A stretch of 64,000 nucleotides of DNA from Bog-756 sp963845485 (GCA_963845485.1 CAWJSI010000015.1:62001-126000); one strand, 5' to 3'; shown: positions 17,058 to 26,221, numbered from the stretch's first letter. Notes: a model not told the origin generated them from the letters alone. Translations and numbers: made by a program.

Positions 17058-18980
17058 ATGAAACTGCAGCGTCTCGTCCGGTTGGTTGGCGCGTCCAGCC
17101 TCGGAATCGCCGGGCTCGGGGCCGCCAGCCTGTTCGCCCCGACTGTCCTTGGTGGCATCGGCACGGCGGGGGCCACGGTCACGTGCACCGCAGCGGGGAG
17201 CACGGGCCTGACCGCCGCCCACATCGCCACGACCAACGAAGTGATCACGGGCTCGGTGGACGCCACCGGCTGCGACATCGGGATCTACGTGGGCTCGGGC
17301 ATCACGGGTGTCCACATCGGTGGAGCCCCGCCGGCCAGCGCTACGACGGTGAGTGGGGCCAACGACACCGGAATTCTCGCCGAACAGACCAGCACGCTTC
17401 TGATCCAGAACGTCACCGCCCAGGGCAACGGCATCGCCCCCACCAAGGGTGTGGAGTCGTACGGCGGCATCGTCCTTGCCGGCGTGAGTACCTCCACGGT
17501 GACCAACAGCACAGTCATCAACAACGGTGGCGGCGGCATCTTCGTGAACGACGACGGGCCAGTCGACCCGGGGGCCCCGAACGCCGGGCCCGGGGCCGTG
17601 GTGCCCTCTAACGCGGTGACGGTGAGCCAGAACGTGATCAACGGCAACTACGGCTCCTGCGCCATCGTCTATGCCACCCACAACGCCACCGGTTCGATCT
17701 CCGGCGGGGTTATCTCTGGCAATGTGATCACCGGCCATCCCGGGGTGTTCAAGGCGAGCGGACCGGACCTCGGTGGCATTGTGGTGGCCGCGGCTTCGTT
17801 CCATGCCACCGTGAGCAATACCCAGGTCACGGGCAACGATGTGAGCGGGTCCTTCGAGGGCGGGATCATCGTGCACTCCCACGCTCCTCTGGACGTGGTG
17901 ACGGGGACCTCGATCACCAACAACACGATCCACGACGGCAATAACTGGGGTAAGACCAACGGACCGCCCACGACCGCCGGCATCATCGTGGGCGTCGATC
18001 AGCTCCCACCGGCCAGCGCTCCCCAGATCACCTCGACCACGGTGTCCAACAACACCATCAGCGGCCAGTTCTACGGGCTCTGGATCAGTGGGGTCCCCGG
18101 CGTCGTGACGACCCCGGCCAACACCATCACTGTCCTCACCGGCGGCACGGCTATCTACACGACCCCTGTTCCTGGCACCGGCTACTGGCAGGCAGCCTCG
18201 GACGGTGGAGTCTTCAACTACGGGAGCGCAGGCTTCTACGGATCGGCCGGCAACATCAAGCTCAACAAGCCCATCGTCGGGATAGCGGCCACTCAGGATC
18301 AGGGCGGGTACTGGCTGGTGGCCTCCGACGGCGGCATCTTCAACTACGGTGACGCCGGCTACTTCGGTTCGACGGGCGGCATCACGCTCAACAAGCCTGT
18401 TGTCGGTATGGCCGCTACGCCCTACGTTCCGGGCGCCAACGGCGCACCGGCCGCACCGGCCGGTCTGGGCTATTGGCTGGTAGCCACCGACGGGGGCGTG
18501 TTCAACTTCGGCGACGCCGGGTTCTTCGGCTCGGCCGGAAATCTCAAGCTCAACAGCCCGATCGTGGGCATCGCCCCGACCCCTGACGGCAAGGGCTACT
18601 GGCTGGTGGCCTCCGACGGCGGCATCTTCACCTACGGTGACGCCACCTTCTACGGCTCGACCGGCGGGATCACGCTCAACAAGCCGGTGGTCGGGATGGC
18701 ACCGACCCCCGACGGAAAGGGCTACTGGCTGGTGGCCTCCGACGGTGGCGTCTTCAACTTCGGTGACGCTGCCTTCTTCGGCTCCGCCGGCGGACTGAAG
18801 CTGAACAAGCCGGTGGTCGGGGTGACCTCGTCACCCGACGGCAAGGGGTACTCGCTGGTGGCCTCCGACGGGGGCATCTTCAACTACGGCGATGCCGGGT
18901 TCTTCGGGTCGGCTGGCAATCTGAAGCTGAACAAGCCGGTGGTCGGTATGGCGTCGGTGGGCATCACGACGTCAGGCTGA
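17058..18980 (+). CDS. secreted parallel beta-helix protein with six 42-residue C-terminal repeats
   Basis: A 640-residue exported protein with a signal peptide (residues 1 to about 38, ending in GTAGA). Residues 40-370 show the short Asn/Gly/Val-rich periodicity of a right-handed parallel beta-helix ('VTNSTVINNGGGGIFVNDDG', 'ISGGVISGNVITG', 'GTSITNNTIHDGNN'). Residues 375-635 hold six copies of a 42-residue unit 'GYWLVASDGGIFNYGDAGFFGS..'; copy 2 is followed by a 14-residue insert rich in Ala, Pro and Gly. The repeats are shared with the NlpC/P60 protein at 43985-45220. GGGGAG before the ATG at 17058 is a good ribosome site. A cell-surface carbohydrate or wall-binding role is plausible, but no catalytic motif is seen. 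Confidence 0.85.
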   Translation: MKLQRLVRLVGASSLGIAGLGAASLFAPTVLGGIGTAGATVTCTAAGSTGLTAAHIATTNEVITGSVDATGCDIGIYVGSGITGVHIGGAPPASATTVSGANDTGILAEQTSTLLIQNVTAQGNGIAPTKGVESYGGIVLAGVSTSTVTNSTVINNGGGGIFVNDDGPVDPGAPNAGPGAVVPSNAVTVSQNVINGNYGSCAIVYATHNATGSISGGVISGNVITGHPGVFKASGPDLGGIVVAAASFHATVSNTQVTGNDVSGSFEGGIIVHSHAPLDVVTGTSITNNTIHDGNNWGKTNGPPTTAGIIVGVDQLPPASAPQITSTTVSNNTISGQFYGLWISGVPGVVTTPANTITVLTGGTAIYTTPVPGTGYWQAASDGGVFNYGSAGFYGSAGNIKLNKPIVGIAATQDQGGYWLVASDGGIFNYGDAGYFGSTGGITLNKPVVGMAATPYVPGANGAPAAPAGLGYWLVATDGGVFNFGDAGFFGSAGNLKLNSPIVGIAPTPDGKGYWLVASDGGIFTYGDATFYGSTGGITLNKPVVGMAPTPDGKGYWLVASDGGVFNFGDAAFFGSAGGLKLNKPVVGVTSSPDGKGYSLVASDGGIFNYGDAGFFGSAGNLKLNKPVVGMASVGITTSG

Positions 18981-19109
18981 GGTCGCACCGCCACCGTCGC
19001 GGTAGCCGCCTCCTGTCGGTCGGGAACTTCCGCGCCGTGGCCCAGGTAGCCGTCATCCCCATGTTGGCGATCTTGCCCCCGATGCATTGGGGGTGGTAGC
19101 TCGGTGACC

Positions 19110-19319
19110 ATGAACGAACCTGCAGAAGCTCCTCATGCCCCGGATTTCATTGCGCACGCCGTCGCCCATGTGCTGATCGGGATCGTGGTGGGGTCGCTCG
19201 TGAAGATGGTGTTCCGGCAAAAGGTGGTGGTGGCGCTGGTGGCGGCGGTCATCGCCTCGGCCGCCCATTACAACTTCGATGCACCCCTGGCGCGGAGACT
19301 GAGCGAGTTGGGCCTCTGA
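19110..19319 (+). CDS. small membrane protein, unknown function
   Basis: A 69-residue protein ('MNEPAEAPHAPDFIAHAVAH' at the start) with one long hydrophobic stretch, AHVLIGIVVGSLVKMV, and a second weaker one, VVVALVAAVIASAA. It ends 'FDAPLARRLSELGL'. GTG at 19104 is an alternative start two codons earlier. I do not recognise the family. Composition and codon use look coding, and it stands alone between the beta-helix gene and the tRNA. Confidence 0.55.
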   Translation: MNEPAEAPHAPDFIAHAVAHVLIGIVVGSLVKMVFRQKVVVALVAAVIASAAHYNFDAPLARRLSELGL

Positions 19320-19460
19320 CCGGTAGCTGACCTGGTGACGGGCTTCTGCGCTGGGCGTGCCGCCGGACACGGGGTCGGGGCACCGAGCTGTCCCTGATCG
19401 ACCGAGACGGACGTTCGACGTTCGGTGGCTGCCGCCACGCGCGGGCACGGTGGGTCGAGA

Positions 19461-19530
19461 GCGGCTGAAGGGGATCGAACCCTCGTCATCAGTTTGGAAA
19501 ACTGAGGCTCTACCATTGAGCTACAGCCGC
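19461..19530 (-). tRNA. tRNA-Gly (anticodon TCC)
   Basis: The minus strand folds as a full cloverleaf of 70 nt. The 7-bp acceptor stem is GCGGCTG/CAGCCGC, with D arm GCTC/GAGC, anticodon stem TCAGT/ACTGA around loop TTTCCAA (anticodon TCC, reading GGA), and T arm GAGGG/CCCTT (one G-T pair) with TTCGATC. The 3' CCA is not encoded. Confidence 0.95.
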
Positions 19531-19571
19531 GCGGTGTGTAGGCGTTGGCCCCACCGGTGGGACGGTACAGG

Positions 19572-20234
19572 TTAGCCCGGCCCCCAGAGCGGTTGGTCGA
19601 CGGTGAAGCCGATGGGCGTCCCCCACTGGTTCCGGTAGGAGACCTCGTGGACGGGCCGCCGTGGGGCCACCCCCCATCGCCCGGTGGGGTACCCGAAGCT
19701 CACACAACAGGCCATGACCCACTGCTCGTCGGTCGGGACACCGAGGATCTCGAAGAGTTCGTCGGGGTGGAAGAACCCGAGGACCACGGTGAGTGAGCTA
19801 CCCACCCCTTCGGCCCGGGCGGCCAGCTGGGCGCTCCAGACGGCGGGGAAGATCGACCCGCCGGTGGGGTCGGCCTGCACGAACCCGAAGAGGAACAAGG
19901 GCACCGTTTCGAAGTGGTCGGCTAGCCACTGGGCCGAGCGCTGGACCTTCACCATGGCGATGCTGTCGGGTGCCTCGGGATCGGCGGCGGCCGCCGCCAG
20001 GCGGTCGGCGTAGACCGAGGTCCAAAGCTCGCCGATCGAGTGGCGGTAGAGCGGGCCGATCCGACCGATGACCTCCCGGTCGTCGACCAGCAGAAAGCGC
20101 CAGTTCTGGGTGTTGCCCCCCGACGGCGCCCGGATGGCGGCGTCGAGGATCCGGGCCTGGACGTCCTCGGGGATCGGGTCAGGCTTCACCCTGCGCATGG
20201 CCCTGGTGGTGTACAGCGCCTCAGTGATGTCCAC
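19572..20234 (-). CDS. nitroreductase family protein
   Basis: A 220-residue FMN-dependent reductase of the nitroreductase superfamily. The FMN-contact motif 'RAPSGGNTQNWRFLLVDD' follows 'ALYTTRAMRRVKPDPIP', the standard N-terminus of the family. 'AQLAARAEGVGSSLTVVLGF' is the conserved mid-domain helix/strand, and 'VSFGYPTGRWGVAPRRPV' closes the domain. The start is GTG at 20234 behind GGGGAGG. The physiological substrate is unknown. It is divergent from the RNA methyltransferase gene, with 129 bp between starts. Confidence 0.9.
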   Translation of the reverse strand: MDITEALYTTRAMRRVKPDPIPEDVQARILDAAIRAPSGGNTQNWRFLLVDDREVIGRIGPLYRHSIGELWTSVYADRLAAAAADPEAPDSIAMVKVQRSAQWLADHFETVPLFLFGFVQADPTGGSIFPAVWSAQLAARAEGVGSSLTVVLGFFHPDELFEILGVPTDEQWVMACCVSFGYPTGRWGVAPRRPVHEVSYRNQWGTPIGFTVDQPLWGPG

Positions 20235-20363
20235 GGCAACCTCCCCTGGTCGAGCCGGGTGCCCGAAGGCACCGGCCCGATCACCGTAGTGCGGCCGGGT
20301 CGTGGCGACGGGTCCGGAGGGATGGCAACCCCTCACCGTCGGGGCCCGCCACGCCACGGTGCT

Positions 20364-21707
20364 ATGACCGTGGGCATGGTGGCCTCACCCTCAGCTTCGG
20401 CATCCGAGCCCGTCCCGACCCCCGACGGTGGACATGGCGCGGGCGACCGGCCCCGGGCCCGGATGGAGCTGGTCACCGGGGCCATTGCCGCCGGCGGGGG
20501 CTGTGTGGCCCATGCCGAGGACGGGCGGGTGGTGTTCGTCCGCCATGCGCTGCCCGGTGAACGGGTGGTCGCAGAGGTCACCTCCGAGACCAGGTCGTTC
20601 CTACGGGCCGACGCCGTGGAGGTGCTCGCGCCGTCGCCCGACCGGGTCGATCCCCCCTGTCCGCTGGCCGGCCCCGGGCGGTGCGGAGGATGCGATTGGC
20701 AGCACGCCTCCCTCCCCGCCCAACGCCGGCTGAAGCAGTCCCTCGTTGCCGAGCAGCTGCGACGGCTGGCCGCCGTCGAGCATGAGGTCCTGGTCGAAGA
20801 GGTGCCGGGTGCCCGTGACGGACTCGGATGGCGCACCCGGGTGCGATTCGCCGTGGACCGTGCCGGGCACCCTGGACTCCACCGCCACCGCTCTCACGAG
20901 ATCGAGCCGGTCGTCCACTGCCCGCTGGCCACCGACGCGGTCAATGGCGTCGGGGTGGGCGGGTCACTCTGGCGGGGAGCTCACCACGTGGAGGTGACTG
21001 CCCCGACAGGCGGGGGCTCCCCACTGGTCTCGGTGGAGACCGGTCGCCGGTCGCTCGCCGAGTCTCCGCGGGTCGAGGCGGGGTTGGTGGTGAACGGGAA
21101 GACCCGCCGGCGTCCAGATCGCGTGCACGTCCGGGTGGGGGAGCACCGCTTCGGGGTCAGCGCCGGCGTCTTCTGGCAGGTCCACCCGGGGGCGGCCGCC
21201 GTGCTTACCGAGTCCGTCCTGAGCGGCATCGACCCGAGGGAGGGTGAACGGGTGGCCGACCTCTACGCCGGCGCGGGGCTGTTCACCGTGCCACTGGCCG
21301 AGCGGGTGGGCCCCCGGGGCTCGGTGGTGGCCGTGGAACGGAGCGGACGGGCGTGTGCGGATGCCGTCCACAACGCCGAGGGCCTCTATCAGGTGACCAT
21401 CGTCCGGGCCGAGGTCGACCCCGACCTGGTCGCCGACGGCCTGGACGCTCCCGACCTCGTGGTCCTCGACCCCTCCCGTGAAGGTGCCGGCCGGGCCGTC
21501 ATGGGTGCCCTCGTCTCCCTCCGCCCCAACCCCCGGGCCATCGCCTATGTCTCCTGTGATCCGGCCTCGTTTGCCCGGGACCTCCGAGTCGTGCTGGACG
21601 CGGGATGGACCATGGATTCGTTGCGGGCCTTCGACCTGTTCCCCATGACCGAGCACGTCGAGCTGGTGGCTATTCTTCGGCCCCCTGATGGGACAAACGG
21701 GTCCTGA
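20364..21707 (+). CDS. TrmA/RlmD-type 23S rRNA or tRNA uracil-5-methyltransferase
   Basis: A 447-residue SAM-dependent RNA methyltransferase that forms 5-methyluridine. A TRAM-like N-terminal domain ('ELVTGAIAAGGGCVAH') is followed by an iron-sulfur cluster motif with Cys99, Cys107 and Cys110 (CPLAGPGRCGGCDWQHAS) and a later Cys in 'VVHCPLA'. Then come 'FWQVHPGAAAVLTESVL', SAM motif 'VADLYAGAGLFTVPLAERV' and 'LVVLDPSREGAG'. The catalytic cysteine is in 'AYVSCDPASFARDL' (Cys398). Whether it modifies rRNA or tRNA cannot be read from sequence, so I give no symbol. ATG at 20364 and at 20376 are both possible starts. Confidence 0.92.
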   Translation: MTVGMVASPSASASEPVPTPDGGHGAGDRPRARMELVTGAIAAGGGCVAHAEDGRVVFVRHALPGERVVAEVTSETRSFLRADAVEVLAPSPDRVDPPCPLAGPGRCGGCDWQHASLPAQRRLKQSLVAEQLRRLAAVEHEVLVEEVPGARDGLGWRTRVRFAVDRAGHPGLHRHRSHEIEPVVHCPLATDAVNGVGVGGSLWRGAHHVEVTAPTGGGSPLVSVETGRRSLAESPRVEAGLVVNGKTRRRPDRVHVRVGEHRFGVSAGVFWQVHPGAAAVLTESVLSGIDPREGERVADLYAGAGLFTVPLAERVGPRGSVVAVERSGRACADAVHNAEGLYQVTIVRAEVDPDLVADGLDAPDLVVLDPSREGAGRAVMGALVSLRPNPRAIAYVSCDPASFARDLRVVLDAGWTMDSLRAFDLFPMTEHVELVAILRPPDGTNGS

Positions 21708-21743
21708 CCTGGAAGTTTGGAGCAGCGCTGCTACTCTCAGCCC

Positions 21744-22289
21744 GTGCGTGGACGAGGAGCGGTTCTGGCGGCGGTGGCCGTGGTGGGGTTGATGGCGGCC
21801 AGCTGCTCGAGCGAGTCCACCGCATCGGGCCCGACGACGACGCGGCCGCCCCAGCCGGCCGGGGCGCACCCGTCACCGATCTCGGTCGAGGTGTGCGCCG
21901 AGGATGCCAAGAGCGACATCCACTCGGCCCTGGGTGAGCAGGCCACCGTGTCGCATCCGACCTGGGTGGACCACCTCTACCAGTGCCGCTACACGTATCC
22001 CTCGGGGGCCTCGATGCAGCTGTCGGTGAAGGAGCTGTCCAGCTGGTCCGAGACCAAGCAGTACTTCAACGGCCTGGCCGCCCGGCTGGGGAAGCAACGA
22101 GACCTGCCCGGATTGGGTCAGGGTGCGTTCCAGACCACCGACGGCTCGGTGGTGGTGCGCAAGGACTGGAAGGTGCTCTTGGTGGACACCACGGGCCTGC
22201 CGGCCCAGTTCGGGGTGCCACCGACGAGCTCGGGTGACGTGGCCGTGACCGTGGGCGACGTCATCCTCGGCTGCTGGGCCGGGGACTGA
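21744..22289 (+). CDS. secreted lipoprotein, unknown function
   Basis: A 181-residue exported lipoprotein. A positively charged start (VRGRGAVLAAVAVVGLMAAS) leads to the lipobox MAASC, so it should be lipidated at that cysteine. A short Thr/Pro-rich linker precedes a small domain with two further cysteines ('VEVCAEDAKSD', 'HLYQCRYTYPSGASM') and one near the end ('ILGCWAGD'). GTG at 21744 places the charged residues correctly; TTG at 21717 is an in-frame alternative. It begins 36 bp after the methyltransferase and converges with the copper mono-oxygenase. Confidence 0.8.
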   Translation: MRGRGAVLAAVAVVGLMAASCSSESTASGPTTTRPPQPAGAHPSPISVEVCAEDAKSDIHSALGEQATVSHPTWVDHLYQCRYTYPSGASMQLSVKELSSWSETKQYFNGLAARLGKQRDLPGLGQGAFQTTDGSVVVRKDWKVLLVDTTGLPAQFGVPPTSSGDVAVTVGDVILGCWAGD

Positions 22290-22313
22290 CCGCCGCCTCG
22301 GTGGCGCGGTGCC

Positions 22314-23435
22314 TCAGTAGACGGCCTTACCGGTGGCCGAGATGGTCTGCACCGAACCGAGGCACATCTCGTCCGAGGAGCCGTCACCCCAGGTCACGAA
22401 GCGGGGAGGGAGCTTGCGCAGCTGAGGGAGCTCCTGGCGCAGGGTGGGGTCGTAGGTGCAGGTGACGCCGATGGTGTCACCTGGCTGGGTGAGGACCGGT
22501 GTCTTCAGGGTGTACGACCGTTGGTAGTCGAAGTTGTAGTTGGTCACGTTGAGCAGCGTCTTCGCCCCCGGTGTGCCCGGATTGAGGACGATCTTCATGC
22601 CCCGTCCGAGGAGGTGCATGTGGACGCCCAGGCGGACGATCTCGCGGCCGCCCTGTACGGGCCAGTTGCATGAGGTGGTGTCCCCCGCCGGTGGTTCGGT
22701 CATGCTGCGGTCGCAGAACCGCTCCAAGAAGTCGACGAAGCCCACCTGGCTGGCCCCGAACCGCTGGCCCAGGTCGACCAGGGAGGCCGATCGGGTGCAC
22801 AGCGGGCCGGTGACGCCGGTCGGGCAGGGGATGTCGGGCGGTGCGGGCATCAGCTCGAGCGAGAGGGGCTTGAGTGCGGTCGTCGACGGCACGGTGTGCA
22901 AGGTCAGCTTGGCGCTCACCGGCTTGTCGCCCCGGAGCAGGTTGTAGTGGATCTGCATGATGACCATGCTCCCGGCCGGGAACTTGACCCCGGTCCCGGT
23001 GGGGAGGATGTCCTCGCCGTGACCGGGCGCCCAGGCCGTGAGCCACGGGGTCTGGGAGATCTGGGCCAGCCCGGTCCCCGGCAGGGCCGTCTCGCCGAAA
23101 CAGGTCCAGCCCTTGGCATCGGTGTCGGCGGCCTTGGCTGCGGCTACCTCGTCCGGCGGCACCAGGAACAAGATGGCGTGGTGGACCTCGGGGCTGTTCG
23201 GGTAGAACTGGCTGGAGACGATGAACGAGTTGGTGGTGACGTGGGGGTCCACCAGGGTGCAGTGGTAGTCGTCGGTTCCCCCCGACGGGGCGTGGGGGGT
23301 ATACGACGCCCCCACCATGCTGATGTTGGTGACCGGCGGTGCCGACGCACCCGCCGTCGTCGCCAATGCTCCGATTCCCACCGTCGAGACGGCCAGAATC
23401 CCCACCAGTACAAGACGCATCCCCCGAAACGGCAT
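22314..23435 (-). CDS. exported copper type II ascorbate-dependent mono-oxygenase-like protein (PHM/DBH fold)
   Basis: A 373-residue protein with an N-terminal signal peptide (residues 1 to about 31, ending in TTAGASA) and the copper ligands of the peptidylglycine/dopamine mono-oxygenase family. A His-His pair (85-86, EVHHAILFLV) and His163 (MQIHYNL) would form one copper site. His272-x-His274 (GVHMHLLGRGM) and Met357 (SSDEMCLG) would form the other. Several cysteines (59, 112, 204, 213, 241, 256, 326, 358) suit disulfides outside the cell. It should use O2, reductant and copper to hydroxylate a C-H bond; the substrate is unknown. It is the last gene after the Cu ATPase (83-bp gap) and HMA chaperone, which points to dedicated copper delivery. 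Confidence 0.85.
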   Translation of the reverse strand: MPFRGMRLVLVGILAVSTVGIGALATTAGASAPPVTNISMVGASYTPHAPSGGTDDYHCTLVDPHVTTNSFIVSSQFYPNSPEVHHAILFLVPPDEVAAAKAADTDAKGWTCFGETALPGTGLAQISQTPWLTAWAPGHGEDILPTGTGVKFPAGSMVIMQIHYNLLRGDKPVSAKLTLHTVPSTTALKPLSLELMPAPPDIPCPTGVTGPLCTRSASLVDLGQRFGASQVGFVDFLERFCDRSMTEPPAGDTTSCNWPVQGGREIVRLGVHMHLLGRGMKIVLNPGTPGAKTLLNVTNYNFDYQRSYTLKTPVLTQPGDTIGVTCTYDPTLRQELPQLRKLPPRFVTWGDGSSDEMCLGSVQTISATGKAVY

Positions 23436-23518
23436 GGGGGGAGCATAACCGGGCCGGCCAGGAGGTGTCGGCTTCCCTGACAGAAGATCAGCTGGCCCTC
23501 CTGGTCACCACCCACCCC

Positions 23519-26221
23519 TTAGGGCGAGACGGTCACCGAGGCGCTGAACGAGACGGTGTGCCCGCCGTAGGGGGTGGTCACGTCGAACCGCCAGGTGCCC
23601 GCGGTGAGCACCACCACCTCGCTGAAGTGCCCGGGGCTCACGGTGAGCTGGCGCAGCAGGTGGGGAGTACCGCCGACCCGAGCGGCTGTCACCACGGGGG
23701 CGACGGTGGCGAGGTCGGCCGGGTCGCCCGAGAAGATGACATGGAACTGGTTGACCCCGACCCGCCCCGGGGACAGATAGGTCTCCGCCGAGCCGCCCCG
23801 GGGGAGGGCGTGGGTGGCGATGGACGGCAGGTCGGGCAGGAGGGACTGACCCCGGGCCGGGGAGATGAGTTGGCTGACCACGGTGAGCCCGGCGAACAGG
23901 ACGACCGGGAGGGCCACCGAGAGCACGAGGCCCCGCCGGCCCGACAGGACCCGGGGAGGTTCGACACCGGCGGGCCCCGATCGACCCACCCGGGTCAGCC
24001 GCAGGCTGTTCAGGACCACGATGACACTGGAGAGTCCCATGGCGACGGCGGCCACCAGCGGGTCCAGCAGGCCGAAGGCGGCCAGCGGGAGGGCCGACAC
24101 GTTGTAGCCCATGGCCCACCCGAAGTTCTGCACGATCACCGCATAGGTGGAGCCGGCCACGCCCACCGCCGCCGGCACGCCGTGCAGGTCGTTCCCGAGC
24201 AGGGCCACGTCGCTGTTGGCCAGTGCCGCTTCCGATCCGCTGCCGATGGCGCACCCGACGTCTGCCGCGGCCAGGGCCGGGGCGTCGTTCACGCCGTCGC
24301 CGACCATCATGAGCTGGCCGGACCCGGTGCGTAGGTCGCCCACCGCCCCCATCTTGTCGGCGGGGCTGAGGCCGCTGCGTGCGTCGGCGATCCCGACGGC
24401 CGCAGCCACGCTCTGCACCGCGGGCGCGCTGTCCCCACTCAGGATGACCGAGGACAGGCCCATGGTGTCCAGATGGGCGACGGCGGGCACGGCTTCGGGC
24501 CGCAGCGGTGTGGTCAGGGCGATGGCGCCGATGGTCTCTCCGTCCCTGTCCACGACGACCACGGTCTCCCCTCGTTCGTAGCGTTCGAGGATCCCGGCCT
24601 GCAGGGTGGCGGGGAGCTCGGCCGGGACCAGCCGGCCCACCCGGACCCTTCGGCCGGCGACGGTGCCGGTCACGCCCACGCCGGGCAGCGACCGGGCCTC
24701 CGAGGCCGAGGGTGGCGTCTCCCCCGGGGCCCGGGTCAGCCGCCCGGCCGCCGTGGTGATGGCCACGGCGATGGGATGGTCGCTCTCCGCCTCGACGGCG
24801 GCGGCCAGGGCCAGTACCGTCCCGGCGCGGACGTCGGGTACGGCGCGCACCGAGGTCACCACGGCATGGCGCTCGGTCAGCGTGCCGGTCTTGTCGAAGA
24901 CCACCCGGTCCACCTTGGCCAACCGCTCGAGCACGTCGCCGTTGCGGATGAAGATGCCGAGGGCCGCGGCCCGGCCGCAGCCGACCATCATGGCCACGGG
25001 GGCGGCGAGGCCCATGGCGCAGGGACACGCCACCAACAGCACGGCCAGGGCGGAGAGGACGGCTTGGCCCGCGTTGCCCACCACCAGCCACCAGGCCAGA
25101 AAGGTCAGGGCCGCGCCGGCCAGGACGGCGGGGACGAACACGCTGCTGATCCGGTCGGCCAGGCGCTGCAAGGGGGCCTTGTCCCGCTGGGCGTCGTCCA
25201 CCAGGCGCTGCAGTCGGGCGAGCACCGACTCGGCGGCCACGGCATCGACCCGGACGACCAGGGCCCCCTCGCCGTTCCGTGTCCCCCCGGTGACCGAGTC
25301 TGTCGGACCACGATCGACGGGCAGCGGCTCGCCGGTCAGCATCGACTCGTCCACCGGGGACCAGCCCGCCACCACCGTCCCGTCCAGGGGAATGGCCTCG
25401 CCGGGTCGCACCCTCACCAGCGCTCCGACCGGGACGCTCTCGGGTGCCACCAACTCGCCGGTGTCGTCCTCGGTCCCGTCCACCACCCGGGCCGAGGGCG
25501 GCCGCAGCGAGAGGAGCGAGTGCATGGCGAGGGAGGCCCGGGCCCGGGCCCGGGCCTCGATGGCCCGTCCGGTCACCAAGATGGCCACGATCAGCGGGGC
25601 CATCACGCCGTGGAGGCGGGCGGCGAAGGCCCCACTCCCCCCGAGGTGTACGTGGCGGCCACCGAGGGCGATGGCCTCGACGGCGCTCACCGACAGCGCG
25701 GCCAGCGTTCCGAGGGCGATCAGGGTGTCCATGCTCGTGGCCCCGTGGCGGAGCAGCCGCGCACTGTCCCGGAGGAAGGGCCAGCCGCCGGCGAACTCGA
25801 CCACGATGGCCAGGATGAGGACGATCCATCCGGCGGTGGCCGACTCCGGTGCGGCCAGGGCCACGACCAGTGCGGCCAGGGCCAGGGGCCAGGAGATCGC
25901 TGCCCGCACCAGCCAGTGGTCGGGGTCGTCACCGGCTCGATCAGAACCGGAGTCGCCCACCGGGGCGGCGCTGTAGCCCACATCGGCCACGGCCCGACAC
26001 AGCTCCTCGGTGTCGAGGCGGGCCGGGTCGTAGGAGACGAAGGCCCGGGTCGTGGCCAGGTTGACCGAGGCACTGGCCACGGCCGGCAGTTTGCCCAGCG
26101 TCTTTTGGATCCTGGTGGCGCACGCACTGCAGTGCATGCCGCCGAGCTCGAGCTCGGCGGTGGCCAGGGCCAGCTCGTCGGTCGCCACCGCGGGCGCAGC
26201 CACAGGGGGCGCGGTGGACAT
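23519..26221 (-). CDS. Cu(I)-translocating P1B-type ATPase with extra C-terminal external domain
   Basis: A 900-residue membrane pump. The N-terminal HMA domain has CSAC at 31-34. Pump motifs are TGEP (296-299), the CPC metal site (399-401), phosphorylation loop DKTGT (443-447), HP (482-483) and GDGVNDAP (641-648). 'NFGWAMGYNVSALPLAAF' and 'AMGLSSVIVVLNSLRL' carry the Asn/Met-Ser-Ser residues of Cu(I) specificity. After the normal last helix there is an added tail: a further helix (about 764-786, VLSVALPVVLFAGLTVV) and a 110-residue beta-rich segment ('VGVNQFHVIFSGD', 'PGHFSEVVVLTAGTWRFDV') ending at 900. That segment should lie outside the membrane and resembles YtkA/FixH-like domains. ATG 26221 was chosen; the upstream open frame is antisense noise over the HMA gene. 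Confidence 0.93.
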   Translation of the reverse strand: MSTAPPVAAPAVATDELALATAELELGGMHCSACATRIQKTLGKLPAVASASVNLATTRAFVSYDPARLDTEELCRAVADVGYSAAPVGDSGSDRAGDDPDHWLVRAAISWPLALAALVVALAAPESATAGWIVLILAIVVEFAGGWPFLRDSARLLRHGATSMDTLIALGTLAALSVSAVEAIALGGRHVHLGGSGAFAARLHGVMAPLIVAILVTGRAIEARARARASLAMHSLLSLRPPSARVVDGTEDDTGELVAPESVPVGALVRVRPGEAIPLDGTVVAGWSPVDESMLTGEPLPVDRGPTDSVTGGTRNGEGALVVRVDAVAAESVLARLQRLVDDAQRDKAPLQRLADRISSVFVPAVLAGAALTFLAWWLVVGNAGQAVLSALAVLLVACPCAMGLAAPVAMMVGCGRAAALGIFIRNGDVLERLAKVDRVVFDKTGTLTERHAVVTSVRAVPDVRAGTVLALAAAVEAESDHPIAVAITTAAGRLTRAPGETPPSASEARSLPGVGVTGTVAGRRVRVGRLVPAELPATLQAGILERYERGETVVVVDRDGETIGAIALTTPLRPEAVPAVAHLDTMGLSSVILSGDSAPAVQSVAAAVGIADARSGLSPADKMGAVGDLRTGSGQLMMVGDGVNDAPALAAADVGCAIGSGSEAALANSDVALLGNDLHGVPAAVGVAGSTYAVIVQNFGWAMGYNVSALPLAAFGLLDPLVAAVAMGLSSVIVVLNSLRLTRVGRSGPAGVEPPRVLSGRRGLVLSVALPVVLFAGLTVVSQLISPARGQSLLPDLPSIATHALPRGGSAETYLSPGRVGVNQFHVIFSGDPADLATVAPVVTAARVGGTPHLLRQLTVSPGHFSEVVVLTAGTWRFDVTTPYGGHTVSFSASVTVSP

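Noticed and set aside
18178..18970. Repeat array in the beta-helix gene as a possible CRISPR or non-coding repeat
   Set aside because: The units are 126 bp coding repeats in frame with a secreted protein; there are no spacer/repeat alternations.
23505..25829. A 774-codon minus-strand frame overlapping the Cu ATPase in another phase
   Set aside because: Arg/Gly/Pro-rich out-of-phase reading of the same gene, with no motif of its own.
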